This document shows, in pieces, positions 1 through 6,736 of a stretch of DNA of 64,000 bases. The notes beneath the pieces are model-generated. The model was given only the letters and a program-made list of their open reading frames with translations. It searched no databases and was not told the DNA's origin. The DNA is from Secundilactobacillus yichangensis. Lineage in GTDB: Bacteria > Bacillota > Bacilli > Lactobacillales > Lactobacillaceae. Location of the stretch: positions 1-64,000 of the forward strand of contig NZ_BOLK01000012.1 of the NCBI RefSeq assembly GCF_016861565.1, written 5' to 3'. Within the stretch, counting starts at the first letter, position 1, and each line of letters opens with the position of its first letter. A program made the position numbers and the translations under genes.

Positions 1-1
1 C

Positions 2-361
2 CGCAGCGGGGTCGTTAACTTGGTGCCAACTTCAGGCAAGGCCGACATTACATTATCAAATGCTAACTCACCAATGGGCAAGAATGACGCCACCGTTGGG
101 ATTACTTATTCGTCATATTATAACAACAAGAACATGAACGGCTTATCCGTTTTGGCCAGCGCCAAATCATACGTCTACACCAACGTTGCCAACCGTTACC
201 ACTATTCAAAGGGTGAACGGACTAACGTTGCTGAACATGAACTGGGCCACGCCTTAGGTTTAGAACATAACGTGGGCAAGCACAGTGTGATGTATTACGC
301 CACGCGTGATCAATCCGTATCAAAACCTGATGTTAATGGTTTGGTACACAGTTACCGTTAA
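2..361 (+). CDS. Matrixin-like zinc metalloprotease, C-terminal part (gene starts before the window)
   Basis: The reading frame is open from the first bases, so only about the last 119 residues are present. The zinc-binding signature HELGHALGLEH lies at bases 236-268, and a Met-turn-like SVMYYAT follows about 8 residues later. This is the metzincin/matrixin (M10-type) arrangement: three His bind zinc and the Glu is the general base. Family knowledge says such lactobacillar proteins are small exported proteases; no signal peptide can be seen because the N-terminus is missing. A second, complete relative lies at 3534-4691, so the window holds two. The substrate is unknown. Confidence 0.85.
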   Translation, partial: RSGVVNLVPTSGKADITLSNANSPMGKNDATVGITYSSYYNNKNMNGLSVLASAKSYVYTNVANRYHYSKGERTNVAEHELGHALGLEHNVGKHSVMYYATRDQSVSKPDVNGLVHSYR

Positions 362-383
362 TTAAAAAATTGAATTAGAAATG

Positions 384-418
384 AAATATCCATTCCGGGG
401 GGAATGGATATTTTTTGT
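384..418 (+). terminator. Rho-independent terminator after the partial protease gene
   Basis: A perfect 12-bp stem (arms 385-396 and 401-412) with a 4-base G loop runs directly into a T-rich tract. It lies 23 bases after the stop codon. Confidence 0.9.
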
Positions 419-499
419 TTGCTTGGGCTACTATATTCTGCATGTTTTTCTTGAATAATAGCTGCAAATAATTTATGATGACACTATATACGGTGCGAG

Positions 500-772
500 G
501 TGATTATTATTGGTTCGTTAGAAAAGCTCGAAAAGCGGTTTAAAAAGCGACCTTTTGATAAAAAATTATCATTTGAAGATGCGCAGACTTTATTGGAACA
601 TTATAATTGCGAATTCCATAATCATAGTGGTGGTTCACACTATACGATTACAACTCCAAATGGTAAATTTCCTCAATCATTTGCCCGTCCTCATCATAAT
701 GAAAGTAATCTGAAGTCATATCAGATTAAGATTGTTAATGAAATATTGAATGAAGTCAAGGGAGATGAATAG
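500..772 (+). CDS. hicA: HicA-family mRNA interferase toxin
   Basis: A 90-residue protein with the HicA core GGSHYTITTPNGK and a following ARPHH...LKSYQIKIVNEIL segment. In this family the His after Gly-Ser is the catalytic residue of a double-stranded-RNA-binding-like fold that cleaves mRNA. The first about 35 residues form an extra N-terminal helix relative to minimal HicA proteins. The start is uncertain: GTG at 500 overlaps its only Shine-Dalgarno-like stretch (497-502), three ATT codons follow, and an in-frame stop at 479 rules out an earlier start. An ATT start near 506-509 is possible and would lower toxin output. It is followed by its antitoxin after one base. Confidence 0.85.
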   Translation: MIIIGSLEKLEKRFKKRPFDKKLSFEDAQTLLEHYNCEFHNHSGGSHYTITTPNGKFPQSFARPHHNESNLKSYQIKIVNEILNEVKGDE

Positions 773-773
773 T

Positions 774-1322
774 ATGAAAGATTTAGACTATTACATGACA
801 CTAGCTTATAGCGCTACACTTGAAACTTTGGAAGAAGACGGTGATCGCTATTTCCGATTGACAATTCCAATCCTTCCAGGGTTGGAGGCGTATGGCGATA
901 CACTGACTGAAGCATATGAAGATTTGGAAGAAGCAAAAAAAGAGTGGTTTTTGGAATGCCTTGATGAAGGGATAACGATACCCGAGCCCGTTCTTGCACA
1001 TGATTATTCTGGAAGGATGACTGTCCGGATGCCAAGAACATTACATCAAGTTTTATCAGATGATGCATTAAAAGAAGGCGTTAGCTTAAATAATTATGTA
1101 GTAACACTGCTTTCACAGAATAGTTCAATTCGTACAACAGAAAGTGTTACAAAGCAATTTTTAAGTGGGTTGAATGGGTTCATTACCCACCCATTTTTGA
1201 ACAATATAAATAGTGATCATAGAGGTTCAAGTTATCGTTTACCTGTTAAAGCTGAGGAATACTCACTGGATAGTGTCAGCACAATTAATCCAGTAATTCA
1301 AGACTTGTTAGGAGGTCGATGA
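774..1322 (+). CDS. hicB: HicB-family antitoxin with extended C-terminus
   Basis: The start at ATG 774 was chosen because GGAGAT at 761-766 is a good ribosome site; a GTG at 750 would overlap hicA. The 182-residue protein has the HicB partial-RNase-H-like domain (about residues 1-65, with ETLEEDGDRYFRLTIP and GLEAYGDTLTEAYEDL), then a ribbon-helix-helix-type DNA-binding segment (MTVRMPRTLHQVLSDDALKEGVSLNNYVVTLL in pieces, about 82-115). A further about 65 residues follow that are not needed for either domain. In toxin-antitoxin-chaperone systems such a tail can be a chaperone-addiction segment, which fits the gene downstream. It should neutralise HicA and autorepress the operon. Confidence 0.85.
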   Translation: MKDLDYYMTLAYSATLETLEEDGDRYFRLTIPILPGLEAYGDTLTEAYEDLEEAKKEWFLECLDEGITIPEPVLAHDYSGRMTVRMPRTLHQVLSDDALKEGVSLNNYVVTLLSQNSSIRTTESVTKQFLSGLNGFITHPFLNNINSDHRGSSYRLPVKAEEYSLDSVSTINPVIQDLLGGR

Positions 1323-1323
1323 T

Positions 1324-1758
1324 TTGAGACTTGGTGTATTAATTGTAAGAATAGATAAATTTAATTTCGAGAAAAGACAGGGACAAGAGCAGAGTAACGA
1401 AAATCAACCAGATTCCACCATTCGATTTTCGAAACCCGAAATACCAGAGTATGATTTAAAAACTGATGAAATATTAATAACTGCCACGACTCAGATTGAT
1501 TATGAACAACCTAAATTTGTAACCTCTGCTGAAGTGACTGGAATTTTTAGTGTGGATAAAAAGTATGGTAATGTAGTTGGGTCTAAGGATAATTCCAATC
1601 TAGAGTTAGTTAAAGAATTGACAAATAAGATTTTCCCGATATTAGCTGCTAAATTCAGAGTATATACAGGACTTTTTTCTAGCGAGGTTAATTCTTTTTC
1701 CGTAATTCCCGAAATGAAGACTGAGTTGAGTAATCTACAAAAGGTAGATAAGAAATGA
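1324..1758 (+). CDS. Probable SecB-like chaperone linked to the hicAB module
   Basis: A 144-residue protein read from TTG 1324, one base after the hicB stop, with GGAGGT at 1311-1316 giving good spacing. Several beta-strand-like stretches (about residues 50-85, including ITATTQIDYEQPKFVTSAEVTGIFSV in pieces) precede a helix LVKELTNKIFPILAAKFRVY and then a hydrophobic tail ending VIPEM. This order and the FPILAAKFRVYTGLFSS segment resemble SecB, where the same region reads roughly LFPYAREiisdlv. SecB-like chaperones are known to follow HigBA, MqsRA and HicAB pairs in toxin-antitoxin-chaperone systems. The assignment is by pattern and context; a structure prediction would settle it. Confidence 0.55.
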   Translation: MRLGVLIVRIDKFNFEKRQGQEQSNENQPDSTIRFSKPEIPEYDLKTDEILITATTQIDYEQPKFVTSAEVTGIFSVDKKYGNVVGSKDNSNLELVKELTNKIFPILAAKFRVYTGLFSSEVNSFSVIPEMKTELSNLQKVDKK

Positions 1759-1914
1759 GATCGATTAAGTCTACTAGTCTAACAGTATTCCAAAACTTCG
1801 TCTGTAAGAAGCAATTTAAGCATTTTCATGAATCATGGTGAGATGAGTTATGCTTCTATAACTAGATTATGTTGTATTTATTTCAATTAAATTAACTGAG
1901 AGGATCTACATGTG

Positions 1915-2772
1915 ATGAAAATGGTACGCTTAATTGCAGCATTGCTAATCAGTTTGTCAGTCGGTGCTGGTGCTATTGCAGTCAACACGGTGAGCGCAAG
2001 TGCTGCCACCAGTACCACTAACCAAGCGTATTACAAGGTCAGCAAGCTGACGAAGGTGAGCTACTACACGACCATGGGCTCAAACAGCTCACACAATTAT
2101 GGTGTCTATGCCACCGGGGCGTACAAGACATCAGCCAGCAACCTGAAAGCGATTAGTACTGGAAAAACCTTTGCGGGTAAAACGATTCACATTACCAGAG
2201 AAGAAGTTGTTAACGGCGTGACCTGGCTGAAGTTCACCTACAACCACACCTACACGGGCTGGATCGAACAGAAAGCCACTGTTACCTCTACGTACCGGCT
2301 CTACGCCCCGCTGATCGGGCAACGACCAGAATTACCAACCGGCTGTGAAATTACCGCTACGGCGATGATGCTGCAGTTTGGTGGCGCTAAGGTGGATAAG
2401 ATGAGCTTGGCTAAAGAGATGCCACGGAGCAGCAACCCGGATAAGGGGTTCGTGGGTAGTCCATACAGTTCCAGCGGCTGGTACGTTTATCCCGGTGGCC
2501 TGATGGGCGTGGTTAAGAAGCACATGGGGACCGCCAAGAACATGACCGGTGCCAGTTTGACCAGTATCAAGAGCCAGGTTCGCCGGAATCATTTGGTGGT
2601 CGTCTGGGTGGCTAACTGGGACGGTTTCAGCAACCACGCCTTGACGGTCACGGGGTACTCCAAGTCACGCATCTACTATAATGATCCGTGGACCAAGAAA
2701 CGCACCAGCATGAGTTACAGCACGATGACGGCTCACCGTAAGGGCGATGCTTACCGAGCTTTGAGTTATTAA
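1915..2772 (+). CDS. Secreted C39-like cysteine peptidase with SH3-like N-terminal domain
   Basis: The protein has 285 residues from ATG 1915 (GTG 1912 is an alternative; the ribosome site GAGAGGA is at 1898-1904). A signal peptide (residues 1 to about 30, ending ASAA) is followed by an SH3/GW-like module with YYKVSKLTKVSYYTT and YTGWIEQKA, typical of cell-wall attachment in lactobacilli. The C-terminal half is a Peptidase_C39_2-type domain: Cys in PTGCEITATAMM (about residue 144), His in SNHALTVTGY (about 241) and YYNDPW. These match the Cys-His-Asp/Asn triad. It is probably exported to the wall; the substrate is unknown. Confidence 0.85.
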   Translation: MKMVRLIAALLISLSVGAGAIAVNTVSASAATSTTNQAYYKVSKLTKVSYYTTMGSNSSHNYGVYATGAYKTSASNLKAISTGKTFAGKTIHITREEVVNGVTWLKFTYNHTYTGWIEQKATVTSTYRLYAPLIGQRPELPTGCEITATAMMLQFGGAKVDKMSLAKEMPRSSNPDKGFVGSPYSSSGWYVYPGGLMGVVKKHMGTAKNMTGASLTSIKSQVRRNHLVVVWVANWDGFSNHALTVTGYSKSRIYYNDPWTKKRTSMSYSTMTAHRKGDAYRALSY

Positions 2773-2875
2773 TTTGAGCTAAAATCAAGAATGAAACGTT
2801 ATGGTAATTCTGAATTAATTTCGAAAATGCTATAGTTGAATTTTACTAGTGGTATACACCAATATAGAACGAACA

Positions 2876-2916
2876 AAAAAGCACCAGCAAAGGGACAGTT
2901 TGCTGGTGCTTTTTCA
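2876..2916 (+). terminator. Rho-independent terminator after the C39-like peptidase
   Basis: An 11- to 12-bp stem (AGCACCAGCAAA paired with TTTGCTGGTGCT) is followed by T5. Confidence 0.9.
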
Positions 2917-2974
2917 ATGTAATTCCTGTAATGGCAATCACTTAGGGGATATGATCGTGAACGTTACAGACTTT

Positions 2975-2998
2975 TTCGGTTAGAATTCATCAACCGAA
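2975..2998. promoter_or_regulatory. Inverted repeat upstream of the XRE regulator
   Basis: TTCGGTT and AACCGAA form perfect 7-bp arms 10 bases apart, and a third TTCGGTT lies at 3044-3050. This could be an operator for the regulator at 3161. No function is shown. The rest of the gap 2917-3160 shows nothing else that I can support. Confidence 0.3.
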
Positions 2999-3160
2999 TA
3001 ACTAAAGGTTATCATAGATAATTTCAAAAATCAAGAACACCCGTTCGGTTTTCGTTAATGTTATATCCGGTAGAATAGCACTTGTTTAAAACAAACACTT
3101 GGCAACTTTCTGTCGTAGATTATTGATATTGGCACACTTAACCAACAGGAGGATCAGAAC

Positions 3161-3421
3161 GTGAAACAGACGAAGAACATTTTTGATAGACCAGCATTTG
3201 CTAAGAAATTTCACCAGTCCAGTATTCGTTACAAGTACGCGGTGGAGATTCACACGTTGCGGGCGGAAGCTGGGCTGACGCAGAGTCAGCTGGGTGAACT
3301 GATGAATGTTCCGCAGTCCTCGATTGCGCGCTGGGAAAACGGCGGTACCAACATTACCGTGGAAACGCTGGCTAAAATTGCTAGGGCGATGAACAAAGAA
3401 CTGAAGATTGATTTTCGGTAA
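3161..3421 (+). CDS. XRE-family helix-turn-helix regulator (stand-alone)
   Basis: An 86-residue protein read from GTG 3161 with AGGAGGA at 3147-3153. Residues about 28-80 form an HTH_3 domain (LRAEAGLTQSQLGELMN, then VPQSSIARWENGG and ETLAKIARAM). The layout (short N-terminal helix region, then HTH ending KELKIDF) is that of HigA-type antitoxins, but no toxin gene precedes or follows it. It is either a solitary regulator or the survivor of a broken toxin-antitoxin pair. The inverted repeat at 2975-2998 could be its operator. Confidence 0.75.
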   Translation: MKQTKNIFDRPAFAKKFHQSSIRYKYAVEIHTLRAEAGLTQSQLGELMNVPQSSIARWENGGTNITVETLAKIARAMNKELKIDFR

Positions 3422-3458
3422 ATCTTTGCGCATATCAAGCGAATTGAATTGCTAAATA

Positions 3459-3467
3459 TGGTAGAAT
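3459..3467 (+). promoter_or_regulatory. Extended -10 promoter for the matrixin-like gene
   Basis: TGG-TAGAAT fits an extended -10 element with no clear -35. The predicted leader contains a small ATCAC/GTGAT hairpin at about 3490-3505. Confidence 0.4.
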
Positions 3468-3533
3468 GACCGTATATAGAATCTGTTACATCACGTTTAT
3501 GTGATACGTAGGTTTAAGGGGGCCATTCTAGGT

Positions 3534-4691
3534 ATGAAAAAACTTGGCATTATCATAGTTGCAACGCTGTCATTTATGGGTGCAGTGGCGGCTGAACCGG
3601 CCGTATCAACGCCGACTGTTCAAGCCAAGACGAAGGTTTCAGTTGTTTCGAAAAAGTCGATGAGTACAACGAAGTACCAAATCGACCAGTCGAAAGCGAA
3701 GGGCGCGTATGCCTATTCAAGCAGCTTGAAGAAAAAGGCCTTTAAACTCTCAAGTGGACATAACACTATTTTCTATGCTAAGTCCCAAGAAACCGTTAAA
3801 GTGGGTAAGAAGACCCGGGTCTACTACTACGTTAAGTCTTCATCTAACAGCAAGTTAGCTGGCTGGGTATGGCATGGCTACTTAATTAAGCCGATTTTAT
3901 CCAATTCACAAGTTCAGAAGTTAGTCGCTTCTGGTCAGGATTTAAACCCGTCGTCAACGATACTTAATCAGCCGTCAGCGTTTTACAGCACTTATCGCTC
4001 ATACCTGCGAAAAGAGTTTAACATGACTGGCCCATTAACCCCCTTTAACGATCATAAGGCGCGTGTATACGTTGCCGATCCTGATTTAAAGACCTATGCT
4101 ACAAAAGCGATGGGCGTGTGGAACAAAGCTTTAGGCCGGACGGTATTTGTCAGCGGGACTGCTTCCCATCATGAACTGGTTATCGACGCCAAACCTTCCA
4201 AGGAATGGGATGGCCTGAATGACGGGTCACATCTGTACCTGAGCTCAACCGCGCTGAACGATAAGTCCTACATGGACAGCGTGGCCGATACACCAGAGAT
4301 CCGCGCGCTGTATAATCAGTATGAGAGCGTGGCGGAAGCTTACAAGGACGCTACCAACGGCTCAGCTGAAAAGAAGGCTTATTTGGCACAGGGACACACC
4401 CTCTACGATCAGCTGATTGCTGCGCAGAAAGCTGCCGCACCATCGGCTAGCTCATACTGGGAAGGTGTCACGGTCCACGAACTGGGACACTCACTTGGCC
4501 TGGATCACACGCCATATTTGACAGACATCATGTATGCTGAAACCAGCGATGATGGCTTCAGCTCCAGCGTGAACGGCAAGTACAACTGGAATTTGCCTAA
4601 AGATCCTAACGATAGTCGTCGTGAAACACCAACGTTGTCATCTCGTGATGTGAACCGCGCTAAGTTAGGCATGAAACTGGGTTACTGGTAG
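3534..4691 (+). CDS. Secreted matrixin-like zinc metalloprotease
   Basis: The start at ATG 3534 was chosen over GTG 3501 because AAGGGGG at 3516-3522 lies at the right distance; the result is 385 residues. A signal peptide (MKKLGIIIVATLSFMG..., cleavage near VQAK) is followed by an SH3-like segment (about 60-115, ending AGWVWHGYLIK) and then the protease domain. The zinc motif HELGHSLGLDH is at residues 315-325 and the Met-turn DIMYAET follows. It is a metzincin of matrixin type, presumably exported and wall-associated. It is the full-length relative of the broken gene at the left edge and could act on surface proteins; that role is inference. Confidence 0.88.
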   Translation: MKKLGIIIVATLSFMGAVAAEPAVSTPTVQAKTKVSVVSKKSMSTTKYQIDQSKAKGAYAYSSSLKKKAFKLSSGHNTIFYAKSQETVKVGKKTRVYYYVKSSSNSKLAGWVWHGYLIKPILSNSQVQKLVASGQDLNPSSTILNQPSAFYSTYRSYLRKEFNMTGPLTPFNDHKARVYVADPDLKTYATKAMGVWNKALGRTVFVSGTASHHELVIDAKPSKEWDGLNDGSHLYLSSTALNDKSYMDSVADTPEIRALYNQYESVAEAYKDATNGSAEKKAYLAQGHTLYDQLIAAQKAAAPSASSYWEGVTVHELGHSLGLDHTPYLTDIMYAETSDDGFSSSVNGKYNWNLPKDPNDSRRETPTLSSRDVNRAKLGMKLGYW

Positions 4692-4713
4692 AATTTAATC
4701 ACGAATTTAACTC

Positions 4714-4752
4714 ACCTGATCATTGGTCATTTGGCTGATAATCAGGTTTTTT
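4714..4752 (+). terminator. Probable terminator after the matrixin-like gene
   Basis: ACCTGAT (4714-4720) pairs with ATCAGGT (4741-4747), extended by partial pairing inside, and is followed by a T6 tract. Confidence 0.65.
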
Positions 4753-4851
4753 GTTGTCTTTACGTAACCTTTACACAACCCAAACGAAATCAATATATTG
4801 AGGGCGTATACCTAAGCTAGATGATACGGATGGCTAGTGGAGGCGAGCAAT

Positions 4852-5100
4852 ATGAAATCTTTGAAAATAATTGTTGTTGCGCTGTTATTGTTTGGGTTGA
4901 GTTTGCCAGTCACAGCAAGCGCGTCGGTTGCCCGAGTCCAACCAAGAATAAGCGCCCAGATTCAAGTGGGCAATCAAGATAACCAGATCAGGTTCTGGGG
5001 TACGAATGATCCGCAGAAACGTCAGAATACGGTGATTGGCCTCTCAGCTTTAGTGATGGTTGGTGTGATCGCCAGTTGGGCCCGCCGCCGATTTTATTAA
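4852..5100 (+). CDS. Small exported membrane protein with sortase-signal-like tail but no LPxTG
   Basis: Start ATG 4852, eight bases after GGAGG (4839-4843), giving 82 residues. A signal peptide (MKSLKIIVVALLLFGLSLPVTASASVA) is followed by a short polar stretch and a C-terminal hydrophobic segment ending in WARRRFY. The hydrophobic helix plus Arg tail looks like a cell-wall sorting signal, but no LPxTG-like motif precedes it (the stretch there reads TNDPQKRQN). It is probably a small bitopic protein. No family is recognised. Confidence 0.65.
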   Translation: MKSLKIIVVALLLFGLSLPVTASASVARVQPRISAQIQVGNQDNQIRFWGTNDPQKRQNTVIGLSALVMVGVIASWARRRFY

Positions 5101-5111
5101 TTTAATAACAA

Positions 5112-5168
5112 AAAGCCCGTTATGCCTGAGCACATGCAAACTCAGACATAGCGGGTAATTTTTTTATA
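5112..5168. terminator. Bidirectional terminator between convergent genes
   Basis: A long stem (arms 5114-5130 and 5141-5156, about 14 pairs with mismatches) has T runs on the plus side (5159-5166) and A runs before it. It serves the small gene on the left and the minus-strand gene on the right. Confidence 0.8.
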
Positions 5169-5216
5169 GTTTGGGGAACTTATTCAGTGTTGCCTGGCAT
5201 AGTGCCAGTCTAGTCG

Positions 5217-5672
5217 TTAATCGGTGATCAGCCATTTGTAAAAACGCTGCAGGCCGGATGGTCGGTCTTCGGGGCTCTGCTTGACAACAATCAGGTTAAT
5301 CGATTGGCCAAGCCGAACATTGCGCAGTGTTTTGATATTTTTTAAATCAGTCTGATCAAACGTGTAGTCAATCGGAATGTGGTCATTAATACCGCTGCCA
5401 GCTTCAATAATATCGCTGTTGAAGATATCCGTTACGTCTGCGTTATGGCCGGAAGCATGGCTAGTTGACCAATAGTAAGTCCTAAGCATACGACCCTGCC
5501 GCGTAACGAAGTGCACGGTGACGTGCTTGCTGAGCATTTGGGGCGTGCGAGGCATCAGTTCCCCAGATTGAAGATTGCGTCCCCGCGTCAGTAGTGATAC
5601 GCCAAATACGGTTGACAGACAAATAAAAATAAGGGCAATAGCAGTGTGTCTTCTGGAAATTCTGGGTGCCAA
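5217..5672 (-). CDS. Membrane-anchored or secreted protein of unknown function
   Basis: The upstream in-frame TTG (5726) has no ribosome site, whereas TTG at 5672-5670 is preceded by AAGGAGGT (5677-5684), so the protein begins MAPRISRRHTAIALIF and has 151 residues. A basic N-terminus and one hydrophobic segment (about residues 8-28) suggest a signal anchor. The rest is a soluble extracellular domain with HVTVHFVTRQGRMLRTYYW and INLIVVKQSPEDRP. I recognise no family. Confidence 0.65.
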   Translation of the reverse strand: MAPRISRRHTAIALIFICLSTVFGVSLLTRGRNLQSGELMPRTPQMLSKHVTVHFVTRQGRMLRTYYWSTSHASGHNADVTDIFNSDIIEAGSGINDHIPIDYTFDQTDLKNIKTLRNVRLGQSINLIVVKQSPEDRPSGLQRFYKWLITD

Positions 5673-6083
5673 AACGCACCTCCTTTTAATGTCATCTCTC
5701 TTATTATTTGTTAGTATGCCAGACAAATATCCCCAAACTAAGATTTATTTATGAAGAAATTGTGAACGGAAATTGGTTTTTCTAATTTCTTAAAGAATTT
5801 TGGAGTCGAAAAATATACCGAATAGCGTGCCCCGTACGTCAGGTATTAAGATGAGTTTGTTTTTTCTTAGGATAAACTTTCAGTAACGGAATTGGACTAG
5901 ACCGTTTATGAAATGAACAGATAATGATGTTGTGTTTAAAATTGCTAAAAAATTGAGTACCTGTGTCATTCACATTTAAGCCATCACCGCTTGCCGATTT
6001 TGCCACCGTGTTGTAAATCGGTGATCTTGCTAATCTACTCTCGACCATAGCGCTGTGGATCACTTTTAAAAGGGGTTCATATA
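5673..6083. other. Intergenic region between divergent genes
   Basis: About 410 AT-rich bases. A hairpin-like inverted repeat (ATCACCG 5983-5989 with CGGTGAT 6019-6025) lies in what would be the leader of the sigma-factor gene, just before its ribosome site AAAAGGGG (6067-6074). The minus-strand frame in this stretch shows no ribosome site or family and is not accepted. Promoters for both flanking genes should lie here, but no strong -35/-10 pair stands out. Confidence 0.4.
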
Positions 6084-6599
6084 ATGGATAGAACAGCACA
6101 GGCAGCTTTTGAATTTTTAGCAGAGGACGACCATCAATTGATTATCTACGGTGCGTTGAAGAAGTTGGGCGTTCGCCAAAACGACAGTCAATTTGAAGAT
6201 TTAGTTCAAGAAGGCTGGTTATTGTTCGTAGCGATTTATCAGAAGTATCCGCAGGAGCCAGCCGAATCACCGAAGCAGTTTCTGGCATACGCGCATCGGG
6301 CACTGTACCGGAGTTTCTTGAATCAGTTACAGGCCAAGCAACGGGAAGCAAAGCATTTGGAGACTGGTGAGGTTGATTTATCAGGGGTTCCGCAGACGCT
6401 GGATGTATTAGCGGATACCATTGACACCGAACTATTGAAGGGGTGGCTGGGCAAATGCAATGAAGCGGAACGGCGCTTCTTGATCGACCGTATTTACTAT
6501 CAGCTGACACCCAGTGAGATCAGCAAGAAGTGGGGCGTCTCCCGCCAGACCATTTACAAGTGGCAACGGCGGATTCGTAACAAGCTGATGGACGTCTAA
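6084..6599 (+). CDS. Small sigma-70-family RNA polymerase sigma factor
   Basis: A 171-residue protein with ATG 6084 after AAAAGGGG. The N-terminal half carries a region-2-like segment (LIIYGALKKLGV..., DLVQEGWLLFVAIYQKYP, FLAYAHRALYRSFLNQLQ). The C-terminal part is a region-4 helix-turn-helix (ERRFLIDRIYYQLTPSEISKKWG, VSRQTIYKWQRRIRNKLMD). Length and layout match the small ComX/SigH-like or ECF-like factors of lactobacilli. No anti-sigma gene is adjacent. It ends 137 bases before the giant adhesin gene in the same direction, so a dedicated role in expressing that adhesin is an attractive inference, but a competence-type role cannot be excluded. Confidence 0.8.
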   Translation: MDRTAQAAFEFLAEDDHQLIIYGALKKLGVRQNDSQFEDLVQEGWLLFVAIYQKYPQEPAESPKQFLAYAHRALYRSFLNQLQAKQREAKHLETGEVDLSGVPQTLDVLADTIDTELLKGWLGKCNEAERRFLIDRIYYQLTPSEISKKWGVSRQTIYKWQRRIRNKLMDV

Positions 6600-6736
6600 C
6601 ATGATTGGCACTGTCATTTCAAGAAATATGCTCTTCATAATTTTGTTACAAAAAGTCCAAAGTGTGCGCATATCTATTTGGTATGTTGAATGTGTTAGAT
6701 AGGACACTGCTTATAGATGTGATTGGAGGCAATCTT

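Noticed and set aside
3086-3433. 115-residue minus-strand frame opposite the XRE regulator
   Set aside because: The plus strand has a clear HTH protein with a strong ribosome site; the minus frame is a shadow.
5839-6099. 86-residue minus-strand frame before the sigma factor
   Set aside because: It covers the sigma-factor ribosome site on the other strand and has no ribosome site or family of its own.
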